Below, piece by piece: positions 50,281 through 62,077 of a stretch of DNA of 64,000 bases. Within the stretch, counting starts at the first letter, position 1. The number at the start of each line of letters is the position of its first letter. The position numbers and the translations under genes are program-made. Source of the stretch: Bactrocera neohumeralis (Eukaryota; Arthropoda; Insecta; Diptera; Tephritidae); assembly GCF_024586455.1 (NCBI RefSeq), contig NC_065922.1:24796089-24860088 (forward strand). Direction: 5' to 3'. The notes under the pieces are model-generated. The model did not search any database and was not told the origin of the DNA. It was given only the letters and a program-made list of their open reading frames with translations.

Positions 50281-52834
50281 TAAATATTTATGTTAAAATT
50301 CGTGAAATTAATTTTTTGTGCCAATCCGGATAAAATTTGATCAGATGATGATGAGGATGTAATTAGTTATTTTCAGGTATTCACACCAACTTTTCCGGTT
50401 TAGAATTCCTTAGAAATCTATATAATTCTTTTGATCTATGGAAATCTCAACAAAATTTTTCGTCAGCCCAAACACAGACAAAAGTTTTTTATCAGATCAG
50501 ATCAGATCCTTTAGTTTATTGAAAAGGAATTGAAGGAAACGAGATTACCAATTATCGATTCCGCTGAAAAATATATGAAATTGAGGGTTTCTTGAAGACG
50601 TCTCGGAAGTTGCGCAGATAAAACTTTTCGTACTGTTGAACTTTACCAGAAGCACGTGATGGTTCAGAGAAGTGCCAAGATATTGAAAGAATATTAGTCC
50701 CAGTGGTATAACAATGGGCCTTCTAAAGGCCTAGGTGCATCGTTAGAAAGGCGCTCTATCATCTAGCTTTGATAAAAAGCCGCAAGAGTTCGTAGATCTT
50801 AAAATTAAATTAATAAGTTTACCTGTAGGCATTTTTTTCTTTATAAAAACTTTGATATTTTACTATACAACAACGACAGGCGTTTATCTTTAAAACTCCG
50901 TTTTGGTGTGAAACTTCACTAAATATTATTAATTTATATGCAATGCGCTTGAATGTAGGCAACGCTTTATTATACTACAAGATATTAGCGAAGCCATAAC
51001 TAAAAAATATAAGTCTTCATTTAGGATGATGGGGTTAAAAAACTGAGAGGTGAGACAAAATTCAGTTCAATTTTGGACATAAAACATATTTTTATTACAA
51101 ATCATACTAAGTTGTGAGCATATAATTAAAAGTACGAAAATTTTAATAAGTAATTGCTTTAATACAATTACTTTAAGTATAAAATTCAGATGCCATCGTA
51201 GCTCTTGCCACCCTAACTTTCACTTTCATTAAAATTACATAAATAAAATAAGTAAATATTTATTTATTGTATTCAAAATCCTGTATACATAGACCTCAGA
51301 CTGCCATTATTTACATTCTAACATTTCTTTCTCAAAATTCTCTAACCCCATTCCGCTTGTACTTCTAGTAAATGGCATGAAGTATACACTCAAGTTCGCC
51401 AAATGCAATTTACACCGCGACACAAATAAGCGACATTAAATTGCAATAAAAACAACAATGCGTGACAAAGTTGCATACGGAACATACAAAATGGCGGTCA
51501 ACAAGTTGTCGCCGCAAAAGCCGTAAACAACTTAAAATTGTTGTAAAAGAATAAATCGACGATAATATGAATACAAGAAACGAGCAAAGAAACACCAGCA
51601 CAATAGCAAATGCAATAAAGAGAGGAAAAACAAAGCTGAAGAATTGATAGCGCGACAAAAAGAAACCATAAAGTCATTAAGACTGCGGCACAGAAGCAGA
51701 AGCAGTGAAAAACTGGCAAATCTGGTATGGAAATTGCAACAACTAAAAAAGCAGCATAAATAAAATAGCAATAAAAGTAAAAATAAAACAAGAACTACAA
51801 AAGAAAACAACAAAAACAATAGTAATATGAGCAGCAAGTGGCGTTATGAGGCGAGAAAAACTTGAATTCTGCTTGCTGTTGTTGTTTGTTGGCAACACTA
51901 CCGGCAAGCGAGTGACAGCCGCAAGTGCAATTGCACTCAACGCAGCAGCAGGCAACAATAGCAATAACAACAACAGTTTACAGTACGCATATTTAGTTGG
52001 TTGCTGTGTATGTGTGTGTTTGAGTGTGTGTGTATGTGTCGGTGCGTCTATTCCACGCAGCTCAATTGTGTGCTAGTTACGGCATGGCACTCATTTATGC
52101 TTGCCACACAACACCCTTGCCCCGCCGCACAACACACACACACTCGCCTTGACTTGGCGCTCCACAGAGCTACGCACTCACACACACAGGCAAAGGCGCC
52201 TCGCTTACGCACTGCGAAATCAAATTTCATTCCAACGAGCAGTGACATTTACTAATACATGGAAAGGTTCTTTTCTCATTTTTTTCAATTTTATTTTTGT
52301 TTTTAATTTTTTCCATTCATTTTTCTATTTTTTTTTATTTTTTCCGTTTTTTGTTTAGTTTCGTCTGCTCATTGCCACTTGCCACGTTGTGCCGTTACGC
52401 TGTTTGCTGTTTATTGGCGAAAATGTAATGAGAAAATTTATGCTTATGACTTTATGATGATTGCAAATGCGATCGAATGTCAGCGCTTTACACATGAATT
52501 GTGCAATTCACTAGAATGCTCTTTAAGTGATTTTTTTCTTGTTGTTGTTGTTTTGGTGTTGTAAACTGTGCCCATTTTATTGCTTGCTGGCAAACGTTTC
52601 GTTTCTCACAATGTGCTCTGCGACAAACAGCTGCGTTAGAGTTATCAGCGGATTGATTGCACTTTTAATTAAGTTTTCTATGACAAGTGTTGTTGTTGTA
52701 CAATGGTTGTTTAGCCGGAATACCATGCTATCGTATACAACACATTCATATTTGAGGCGGCATCCATTAAACTTTTCCTAGAGCCGCTAGGAAACTCACA
52801 ATGTTGCACAAAAGATCCTCAAAGGCCACACTGC
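50281..52834. other. AT-rich then less AT-rich sequence, no gene recognised
   Basis: At 51380-52250 the plus strand is rich in AAC/CAA/CAG words and CACACA runs (about 52133-52143 and 52177-52188), which make Leu/Cys/Phe-rich chance frames on the minus strand. T-rich low complexity lies at 52270-52360. No domain is seen. Confidence 0.45.
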
Positions 52835-54530
52835 GGCTGTCAGCTGTCAGCTGTCTATAGACAACAGTGAAATTTTGAGAAAAATGCAATATTTTATTAG
52901 CAATAGTCCGTGCCCTTGATACCAGTTAGTACGAGTACGAAACAAGTTGCCTCACTGCTTGAATTCTAGCTGTCAACTGTCAGCTGTCAATAGACAACCG
53001 TCATATTTTTGGCAAATCGCAATTATTTTTATCAATAGTTGGTGTTTTCTACACTTGATACCAGTTAGTCGTAGTAAGAACAAGTAAGGAAGAGCTAAGT
53101 TCGGGTGTCACCGAACATTTTATACTCTCGCATGGTAAAAGTGATAATCGAGATTTCATTATCCGTCATTTACATATTTTTCAAATACCGTATTTTGTAA
53201 AGTTTTATTCCACTATCATCATTGGTTCCTCATGTATATACTCGTATTATACAGAAAGGGCATCAGATGGAATTCAAAATAGCGTTATATTGGAAGAAGG
53301 CGTGCTTGTGAACCGATTTCACCCATATTTCGTACATGTCATCAGGGTGTTAAGAAAATATTATATACCGAATTTCATTGAAATCGGGCTAGTAGTTCCT
53401 GAGATATGGTTTTTGGTCCATAAGTGGGCGAGGCCACTCCCATTTTCAATTTAAAAAAAGAGCCTGGGTGCAGCCTCCTTCTGCAATTTCTTCCGTAAAA
53501 TTTAGTGTTTCTGACGTTTTTTGTTAGTCGGTTAACGCACTTTTAGTGATTTTCAACATAACCTTTGTATGGGAGGTGGGCGTGGTTATTATCCGATTTC
53601 TTCCATTTTTGAACTGTATATGGAAATGCCTGAAGAAAACGACTGCGTAGAGTTTGGTTGACATAGCTATAGTAGTTTCCGAGATATGTATAAAAAACTT
53701 AGTAGGGGGCGGGGCCACGCCCACTTTTCCAAAAAAATTACGTCCAAATATGCCCCTCCCTAATGCGATTCTTTGTGCCAAATTTCACTTTAATATCTTT
53801 ATTTATGGCTTAGTTATGACACTTTATAGGTTTTCGGTTTCCGCCATTTTGTGGGCGTGGCAGTATGCCGATTTTGCCCATCTTCGAACTTAACCTTCTT
53901 ATGGAGCCAAGGAATACGTGTACCAAGTTTCATCATGATATCTCAATTTTTACTCAAGTTACAGCTTGCACGGACGGACGGACGGACGGACGGACAGACA
54001 GACAGACATCCGGATTTCGATTCTACTCGTCACCCTGATCACTTTGGTATATATAACCCTATATCTGACTCTTTTAGTTTTAGGACTTACAAACAACCGT
54101 TATGTGAACAAAACTATAATACTCCCCTTAGCAACATTGTTGCGAGAGTATAAAAAGGCTGCTTGACTGCCTGAATTCCAGCTGTCAACTGTCAGCTGTC
54201 AATAGACAACTATAAAAATTTGTGACAAATCACAACATATTACTATCAACGGTTAGTGTACTTAATTCATGGCAAAATATATATTTTGTTTGTAAAACAT
54301 TTCTAAATTTTAATTAAAATTAATTTCATAGGCTCTACAAACTTTATTTTTTATGATAATCTAGTCAGCGTTGAGTCCAAGACTCAGTTGAGAAGCATTA
54401 TAAACTCACTATGAGATTCAAAAAGATGTAAATATTGCCTAACTACTTCTCTTGACACCAGTTAGTCAGAGTACTGAACAAGCTGTCTTATTTCTACAAT
54501 TTCAGCTGTCAATTGTCAGCTGTCAAAAAA
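52835..54530. repeat. CAGCTGTCA-rich tandem array (about 135-bp units), interrupted
   Basis: AGCTGTCAACTGTCAGCTGT followed by CAATAGACAAC recurs at about 52835, 52968 (133 bp apart) and 54180, and a shortened form is at about 54504. Each unit continues with AAATCGCAAT, then CTTGATACCAGTTAGT and GAACAAG. Units two and three are separated by the DINE-like family B element. Without it they would be about 140 bp apart. Unit three carries a further insertion of about 190 bp (54265-54455). Confidence 0.8.
53085..54155 (-). mobile_element. DINE/mini-me-like element (family B), nearly full length
   Basis: Read on the minus strand: near the 5' end is TTTTATACTCTCGCA (complement of 54141-54155). Then come TGATCAGGGTGACGAG, a (GTCT)n(GTCC)n microsatellite (53970-54008 on the plus strand) and a long unique body with CACGCCCAC words. 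Near the 3' end the same 15-mer is inverted (53118-53132), followed by a hairpin GTTCGGTGACACCCGAAC (complement of 53099-53116) and about 14 further bases. Subterminal inverted repeats, a hairpin near the 3' end and a GTCY microsatellite beside a conserved core are the marks of DINE/mini-me (Helentron-related) elements. It has no ORF of its own. Confidence 0.75.
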
Positions 54531-57059
54531 ATCGTCGAAAATCGATCAATTTTACGCAAAATTTTTAAATAAGTCGAGGAATATAGAGACAAAACTGAGG
54601 TGGAATAACTATTCAAGCAGGAATTTCCTCTGTGAAGCAATGAACCAAGTCGAGTTGGTTAGATATCCCATACATCAGTTGGATTTAGTTTACATTTTTA
54701 TTGAAAGAAGAGATTGATTATTTGTCATAGCAAGTTACTTTCTGGTATAAGAAAAAAGCTGTGAAATAAGATAGAGATCTAGGTGTAAACTCATTTTGGG
54801 GAAAAAAATTCTATAGGGGATAGAATTAATGAAAGTTTCAAGTACGCTATATTGGTTCTAAGTAGAAGATGCCATACCCCCATTTGTAGTGGATGCCGAT
54901 GCTTTTCCTTGTCTGGTCCTTAACCCGCTCAACCTAAACCAAAATTAAATTCGATAAAACATTAAGGGAATTTCAGGTAAATTTTTTTGCCCTTTCTAAT
55001 TTTATATGATTCAGCTAAGATTTTTAAAACAAATGAGGTCGGAACTTTTCAGAACAAGTGGCTCTTTTGTAAAAAAGTTCAGGGAAATAGGACAGAGATG
55101 TAAACACTAACTTTTGCTCAGCAAACAAATTTATTTAGTACATAAAAATTATTGCAGATTTCAAATATGTAAGATCGGTTCTCGGAGTAAAAGATTTTAT
55201 AGCGGACGTTGATGTTTTTTCTTGCTCAGTTTTTAACCAGTTCAACCTAAACCAAAACCAGCCTCGATACAAATTTAAAAGTCCTTCCATCTTCACCTTT
55301 ATTTTTTAGCTATCAAGGCAATTTTTAGCAGCTCCAAGGATGAGCTTTTAGTCTCAAGCTTGCCGAAGACGAAAAAAGAAGAAATGTTTAAAGATTATAC
55401 CTAAGGGCAACAAGGGGTTGACAACCATTTTTTTGGAAACACAACATTTTCGATTTTGCAGAGTCTCCATATAAGAAATGTTTGCTAAGAAGCAACTGAA
55501 TATCGCAGTAAATGTCGAAGAAGAATGTCAGAGATTATATATGATGTAACATAGCCATGAATCATATTTGATATAGTCAGTAAAAAGGCATCAATAATCC
55601 AAGTATTATATGAGATGCTCTGCCTCGGCATGTCTTTCCAACTGAACATTGACTTTTTCTCGTTAATGTATATACATAAGTATCAAATCATCGTCTTTTT
55701 AATTTTCGTGACGGAAGCAGTGAGCTTGCTTCCGCGCTGTTCTATGACAGCTCTTGATACACAATTCATCCAATGTAACCAAGTAGCTATTTATAGTCTC
55801 ATTCTTCAGTTAAATTGATTTAAATTATCAGCGTTTAAATCTTAGAGAGTAGAATGCTAACACATAACTGTCGTGAAAGCTGCTATATGACACAGATGAA
55901 CGGTTTTTTGTATAATGAATGAAAGTATATTTTATATAAGCAAACATACAATAAATATACATATAGTCTGCAGTCCAAAACATTGTCGCAAGAAAAATTT
56001 TATTTCACATATTGAAAACATTAGCTCACATACTAAAAATCTCAGATTATTCTAGCAGTGTAAGCTTACGAGTTCAAGAATGAAAATAGTAAGATTTTTA
56101 AATTCGTACCCTTCTAATAAGTAGATGAATTACCCAGCAAGAAATCGCTGCAATACTGATAAAAACGATAGATCGGCACACCTGATCTCTATTTCCACTC
56201 TTTCTCTCTCTCAAAGAGTTTCTGCTCAATATGATAACAGTAAATACATCAGTATAACTCCAAAAAACCCTAACTTACATCATTTATCCATTATAAAAAG
56301 CCCTTAACGCATTTCCTACCGACACTACTTTCACTATTAGGAGCACACTAACACACCGAAAATATTCACTAAAAAATATATTACATTTTAACTGAGCAGG
56401 CGACAGTCTCGGTGAGCTTCAATGTCATCGTACGAACTATCAGCACAGCCAGCCGCTTTCGGTAGCGGTGTGGTTTTAGAGTACTAAGTCAACTGCTGCT
56501 AAGTGCCCGCATTTTCTTTCACCCGCCTCACAGACTGACAGGCGGAAAGACAAGCAGACAGACAGCCAGTGAAAGAGACGATCTCGCAAGGAAATTGACG
56601 ATGGCACCACTTAATGACTAAATCTCACTGACTGACTGTCATTTTTTCACAACGCTACATAAACATATATGAATGTGTGTGTGTGTGGATGTTGATTTTT
56701 CTGCTGGCATCCCCTTGAATGAAAGCGGCTGCTGCTGCTGCTCAGCGCAGGCAACAATGTAGACGCAGCAGCTCTCGACGACTAACGATCCGAAATTGCG
56801 CTTATTAAGACTTCCTGATGCCTAACTATAGCCGTCATCATTATAAGCAATAAACACATCGTACAGCAACAACAACAACAGCCCGATTACTGCTATATTA
56901 CTGCCGCTGCTGTCATTAAGTGAAAAGTAACATCAGCACTAATGATTGTAACGTATTGCCGTAGTTGTATGTACGTGTATGTGCATTATATAAATGCGAG
57001 GGCGTGTAGGAAAATTATTGCGTACAAAACTTTTAATTTGTTTGAATGTGTTAAATGTA
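54531..57059. other. Mixed sequence, no gene recognised
   Basis: Frames at 55615-55818 and 56125-56307 have no domain. From about 56390 to 56990 the sequence is less AT-rich, with CTGCTGCTGCTGCTC (56729) and CAACAACAACAACAG (56867) runs. Two stretches with GTTCAACCTAAACCAAAA near 54935 and 55245 are alike and suggest a diverged repeat of about 310 bp. Confidence 0.4.
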
Positions 57060-57680
57060 ACGGGTGATTTAAGTAGAGGTACTATTTTCAATGCCCTTTT
57101 TTTGACAGATCATGCGTGAGTCGTACCAAGCTGTCATGTTATTTTGGATTATGTCCAGTAAGCAGTAAAGAAAGTATAGCAGCAACTCGGACTGATGTGA
57201 AGATCTTAAATTGAAAACGTACAAAATACAGCTTGTTCAAGAAGTGAAGCCGCTAGACCTTCCCAAGCGACATCCGACATTGCTTCGCACTATAAATTCT
57301 TGAAAAGTTCCAAAAAGATCCGACGTTTTCAAGACAAATTTTTTCAGTGAGTTTCAGTGACATCCATTTCTAGCTTAATAGGTATGTGAACAAGCAAAAT
57401 TGCCACATTTGGAACGAAGAGCAACCTGAAGAGATTCAAGAGCTGCCATTTCATCCAGAAAAAACAACGGTTTGTTGTGGTTTGTGGGCCGATGGAATCA
57501 TCGGTCCATATTCCTTCAAAAATGATTCCGGCGTGAACGTAACCGACAATGGCGACCGTTATTGCGCCATGATAACCGACTATTTGTTGTCGGAAATTGA
57601 AGTTCGTGAACTCAGCGACATTTGGTTTCAACAAGACGGCGGCACCTCCCACAAAACTGTTGGTTTTTACCCGAAAATGT
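57060..57680 (+). mobile_element. 3'-truncated rosa-like (DD41D) mariner, copy 4
   Basis: The 5' terminus ACGGGTGATTTAAGTAGAGG follows TA at 57058-57059. The first catalytic Asp is kept in an S-D-I-H-F context near 57355, followed by a stop. The best frame then reads VNKQNCHIWNEEQPEEIQEL, FHPEKTTVCCGLWADGIIGP, and FQQDGGTSHKT with the second Asp (57386-57660). The text after TSHKT no longer matches, so the third Asp region and the 3' terminus are missing. This copy has the longest uninterrupted transposase stretch of the family in this window (about 90 codons). Confidence 0.88.
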
Positions 57681-59619
57681 GAAAAAAAATTTGTGGACAT
57701 CGCCACTGCGTTAATTTCAAAAAGGTCTTCGATCAAAGTACTGCATTATCTATCAATAAAACCATTTTTTTTAACCTTTGATTTTAGTTGAATGTGAAGA
57801 ATGTGAGAGTTACCGCAAGGAGTTTCGGTTGGCACTGAACAAACAGCAAAAAAATACTATTTCGGATCTACCAAATTTTTTTTTAAACTTACAATACCTA
57901 CTGGGCACCTATGCACAACCTTTTTATGTATGTATGTATTTTGACAGTATTGAAGTCATTATGGCTTCCACTAGATTCTCGCTGTGGTGACCGATTATTT
58001 TACTGGTTTCTTCCACACTTTGTTTGCATCATCTTTATGAGATTTAGTTTTATTAACACAATTTTTACTAACAATGATTTTCACTTTTTTGTGTTTTTAG
58101 CTAAACATTCCCTTTTACAGCTTTGCCTGTTGCAAAAAAGAAAAAACACAAAAAAAAAATTAATTGTGAATTATTCGGATTATTCGTTTTATCATGTTGT
58201 TGTCATCAGCAGATTATTTCATTATTTATTGTGTTTATTAGAGATGAGCAAGCTTTTACTATGTTGATTAATTTGATTTCAAATTTTTGGTATTATTAAG
58301 GTTTGGTATAAAAATTGTAGATTAGATGGCAAATAGTGTGGAATACAGTTAGAAATTTCTAGGTATTCGAAAACGTTTCACGAAGATCATGCCAGCTCTT
58401 TCAATTGTAGTTATTGCTTATACTCGCAGGTCTCTATGCCAAATGTAGGCAAACAAGTTAGTGAGTCGTGTGGTTCTGGAAACTTTCCGTTCAATCCAAC
58501 AAGCTAGAAATCTCTTGCTGGATTACCAATGTAAATGGCAACTATTTTTCAGTCTTGAAATATAATCACTGAAGTGAACAACAAACAATGTTGAGAAAAA
58601 GTTTTAAGCAAACAAGAAAATATTAAGTTATACTCTGAATTGGTTCCAAGACCTTTTTTGTATAATAAAAAAAATTATGTACAGAAAAACATAATATAAA
58701 CATATGTAGTTGATTCGTGGTGTCAGATATTCTTGGAAACTTTTATTCTGCCAATGAAAATCCTTCGGTTATTGTGATAAAATATTTTAAGAAATATGCC
58801 GAGATCTTTGGAATATTCTTGCATCTTAATAGCGATCGAGAGATCTTTGGTATATTTTTAGTATCTTAAATAGCAGTTTTAGAAATTGTTTACTTTCAGA
58901 GAACATATTTATATGGCCAAGATGTGTGCTGTCTGAGATTTTATGTTAACTTTCCGACTGCGAAAGTACTGAAAATTAGTTTTCCACAAATTTTGATGTA
59001 AATAATGGAAAGAAAGAATACACTACTCTGATTTTATTTGTTATTTGTTTTGAGGAGATCATAAACCCGTGTATACTACTCAATCTAATAGAACTAAAGA
59101 AGAGCCATCATCACTCACATCCCTTTACATAATTTTTAACATATACTCAACCAAAGTAAAATTTAAATTCGTAGACCAAAATCAGGATGAAAGAAATAAA
59201 TCCCAAAAATGCTAGAACACACCGCATATATTCACATATAACAGTATTAAAACAAAAAAAAGAACATAAAAATTCGTACATCCATATGTATATTATACCA
59301 ACCCATTTGTACCCCTAAAAACCTACAAAAAATTGCAATGTATACAATTTCCGTCAAAAAAAGCTTTAGTACTCCCATTAAATCAATACGTCAGAGAAGT
59401 AATGCTTAACGTCAAACGGAATGACAATCAATCTCCAGCACACGATTGCTGTCACATATTTTTACTTGACGCTGTCAGAGTTTAAGTGACACATATTTAT
59501 TCAGATATATTGTACAACATGTAGCTTTATGTCTTTTTTATGCGCTGAACATATTATATTACGTATTGCTCCTAGACGAAAACGTAGGAAGCTCTAAAAA
59601 GTATGTTTATTATATAAAC
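57681..59619. other. AT-rich sequence, no gene recognised
   Basis: The frames at 57778-58267 are Phe/Leu-rich, as expected from T-rich DNA, and have no domain. No terminal repeat of the adjacent mariner was found here. Confidence 0.45.
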
Positions 59620-60090
59620 GAGCGGCGATGCAAACTGAGTTGATTTAAACATGTTTGTCCGTATCTATACGATTTGAAAATTTACACATGTTATTTGCTT
59701 CTAAAGAAGCTGCACGTTTGGCAGGGCCACCGATATTGGACTACTATAGCAAATAGCTGCCATACAAATTGAACGATCCCAATTCAAGTCCTTGTATGGA
59801 AAACTTTTTAAACTTAAAAGGTTTCTTCACGAAATTTGGTATGCATAATTGACTCAAAGTATTGCCACAGTATTGGAAGAAATTGTTCTCTCACTATAAC
59901 ATATAGCGACCGATCCGAATTTAACTCAAAAGTATCTTCATAATTACCCAAATCATTGCTACAATATCTGAAGAAATTGTTCAGATCGGATCATTATAGC
60001 ATATAGCTGCCATATAAACTGAGCAAACAAAATCAAGAAGAAAGAATTTTTATACACCTTTATGCCTTAAAATATGCTATCAAAAGCACA
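59620..60090 (+). mobile_element. DINE-like family A, copy 6 (degenerate)
   Basis: Family A units with CTATAGCAAATAGCTGCCATAC (about 59745), a degenerate CACTATAACATATAGCGACC (about 59894) and ATTATAGCATATAGCTGCCA (about 59993). Spacings are about 149 and 99 bp. The 5' part keeps weak TTTGTCCGTATCTATACG text. The 3' hairpin is not clear. Confidence 0.6.
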
Positions 60091-60230
60091 CTTTGAAGTA
60101 CGAGTATATTATTTGATGGAATCGAAGCTCACATTTTTTTTTAAATTTTTTTGTTCAACTTCGTTCACCTTTGAACTTTAACTTTTTGATATATGGCCAT
60201 GTGGTTTCAGATGCTACCACGGGATGTCTT

Positions 60231-60471
60231 TCAGATACAAAAAAAAATTCTATTTAGTAAACTCTCCTCTCAGAAATAACTTACAACTATTGATTAATCA
60301 AAATTTAACTTTTTGAAAAGAAATTGTAAAGTGCCATTTGGTCAGTCAGATCGCGCAAAAGTTAACTCGCGAGAATGTAAGTTTACCGATTTTGAGCGTC
60401 CAGATACAAAAAAAATTTGTTTGGCAAACTCTCCTCTCAGAAATAACTTTCTACAAAAAATATTGATTAAT
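60231..60471. repeat. Duplicated ~70-bp segment upstream of the transposase
   Basis: CAGATACAAAAAAAA...AAACTCTCCTCTCAGAAATAAC...TATTGATTAAT occurs at 60231-60300 and again at 60401-60471, about 170 bp apart in direct orientation. The second copy lies just upstream of the transposase start and the first lies outside the candidate left terminus. Confidence 0.85.
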
Positions 60472-60533
60472 ACATACAAAGTGTGTCATGAGCGTTTAAA
60501 CTTGCGAGTTGTTTATGGTTAGTGTGTTAAAAA

Positions 60534-62077
60534 ATGCCAACAAAGCAGAGAAAATCATTGCAAATCAGATTAAATTTGCATCAAAAAGCTGAGATTTTAA
60601 GAAAACTCGATGAAGGTATTCATGGAAATCGATTGGCGTTGGATTATAATGTATCTAAGGCGGCCATCTCAATAATATATAAAATTTTGGAGGCAGTAAA
60701 CACACATGAAGTTGCAACCAAGAAAACTTTACATAAATCGGAATATTCCGTTCTTGAGGCAAGGTCGTATAAATGGTTCTTAAGCCAAAGACAGCGTAAT
60801 TGTGCAATGAGTGGTCCAATTTTAAAGGCAAGAGCTAAGCTCGAATTTGCCAAATTGCACATAGGAAAACAATTTCATGCAAGTAATGGATGGCTTGCAA
60901 ATTTCAAGAAAAGATTCGGTATTCGCCACTTAAAAATTTGTGGGGAAATCCTCTCAAGCGACAAGTCAGGAATAACATCGTTCATTCATAATTTGCGGGC
61001 AAAAATGAATGAAATGGAAATTTCGGACATGCAGCTTTATAACGCAGATGAATCAGGATTATTTTATCGTTTCCCGCCTGATAAAACATTTGTCGCGGCA
61101 AACGAAATTAACTTATTAAAAAATATATAAAATCCATATATGTTGTGTGCGAACGCAGATAGTTCGCATAAGTTGAAACCATTGATAATTGGTAAATCCA
61201 CAAACCCCCGTTGCTTCAAGCTAACTCGCAAAAGTCTTGGATGAATTCAGAGCTATTCTTCCGCTGGTTCCATCATTCCTTTATTAAGCAGGTAAATTTA
61301 TTTTTTCTATCCTTTAAAATTTTTAAGTGTGCCAAAGTATTTGTCAGGTTCGCAAATTTTCTGCTGAAAATAATTTACCACCAAGGGCATTATTTTGATT
61401 GACAACTGTACTGCACATAAGCCAATTGACAAGTTACAGTTAGATGATGGAAAGATTGTGACAATGCTTTTACCACCTAACGTGACAGCTGTTTTGCAGC
61501 CCATGGATCAAAATCCCATAAGACTGGTCAAGTTAGAATACCGTGTTATGGAACATTGTAGCCCAAGAAAACATTCCTATTCATCATTCATATTTTGAAA
61601 GGACATTCAATTCGTGATGCCATCTTGCTGCTTAAATTAGCATGGGATGAATTGCCAAGGGCTGTGCTCATAAAAGCCTGGAAAAATATAAAACAGTGAG
61701 ACGATGATCAATAAGACAGTGAAGACGAAATTCCATTGCTTACATTGATGAGATCAAATAGTACTCACGGTGATACACTTCGAGAGGTACAATCGTTATT
61801 GTCCAAGGTGGGTGGTGTTGACGTCAGCAGTGAAGACATCGAAAATTGGAACGACGATCAAAATACGGAAGATGATGAAGATTTCGAAGTGTCTGACAAT
61901 GTAGATGAAGAACCAGTTGTCGAGGAAGATATGCAACAACAGAAAGTCAGTTTTTCCGAAGCAGTTGAATGCATCAATACTTTGATAAAGTGGTATGAAA
62001 ACAATAATGATGCAAATCGGGAACTATTTCACAAACACAAAAGAAAAGAAACAAACAAGTCTCGACCGCTTCTTTAA
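60534..62077 (+). pseudogene. CENP-B-like (pogo/Tigger/jerky) transposase, broken
   Basis: The start ATG at 60534 opens 198 codons. An N-terminal psq-type helix-turn-helix (residues about 9-57, with SLQIRLNLHQKAEILRKLDE) is followed by a CENPB-type helix-turn-helix (about 75-140, with FHASNGWLANFKKRFGIRHL). The first catalytic Asp is residue 172 in YNADESGLF. A TAA stands at 61128-61130, but homology continues in the same frame (MLCANADSSHKLKPLIIGKS). The frame shifts near 61218, and again near 61391 by loss of one T. The second Asp (LIDNCTAH) and third Asp (LQPMDQNPIR) are present, 34 residues apart. Stops at 61697 and 61712 precede an acidic tail (DDQNTEDDEDFEVSD), which ends at 62077. The protein would be about 500 residues if intact. 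It is inactive as it stands. Confidence 0.88.
61292..61347 (+). other. Possible 56-bp intron inside the transposase
   Basis: The protein text before 61292 ends in WFHHSFIKQ and resumes at 61348 with VRKFSAENNLPPRA. The unmatched 56 bp between them begins GTAAAT after CAG and ends TTTGTCAG before G, with a T-rich middle. These fit insect splice sites and a phase 0 intron of typical minimal fly size. A simple insertion cannot be excluded. Confidence 0.6.

Noticed and set aside
51410..51973. Overlapping Leu/Phe/Cys-rich minus-strand frames resembling membrane proteins
   Set aside because: They lie opposite CAA/AAC/CAG-rich low-complexity DNA. Several frames are open at once, which indicates composition rather than coding.
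53966..54166. Open frame with Arg/Thr/Asp repeats
   Set aside because: It is the (GGAC)n(AGAC)n microsatellite of the DINE-like element read as protein.
57344..57736. 130-codon minus-strand frame
   Set aside because: It is the antisense shadow of the rosa-like transposase relic on the plus strand.
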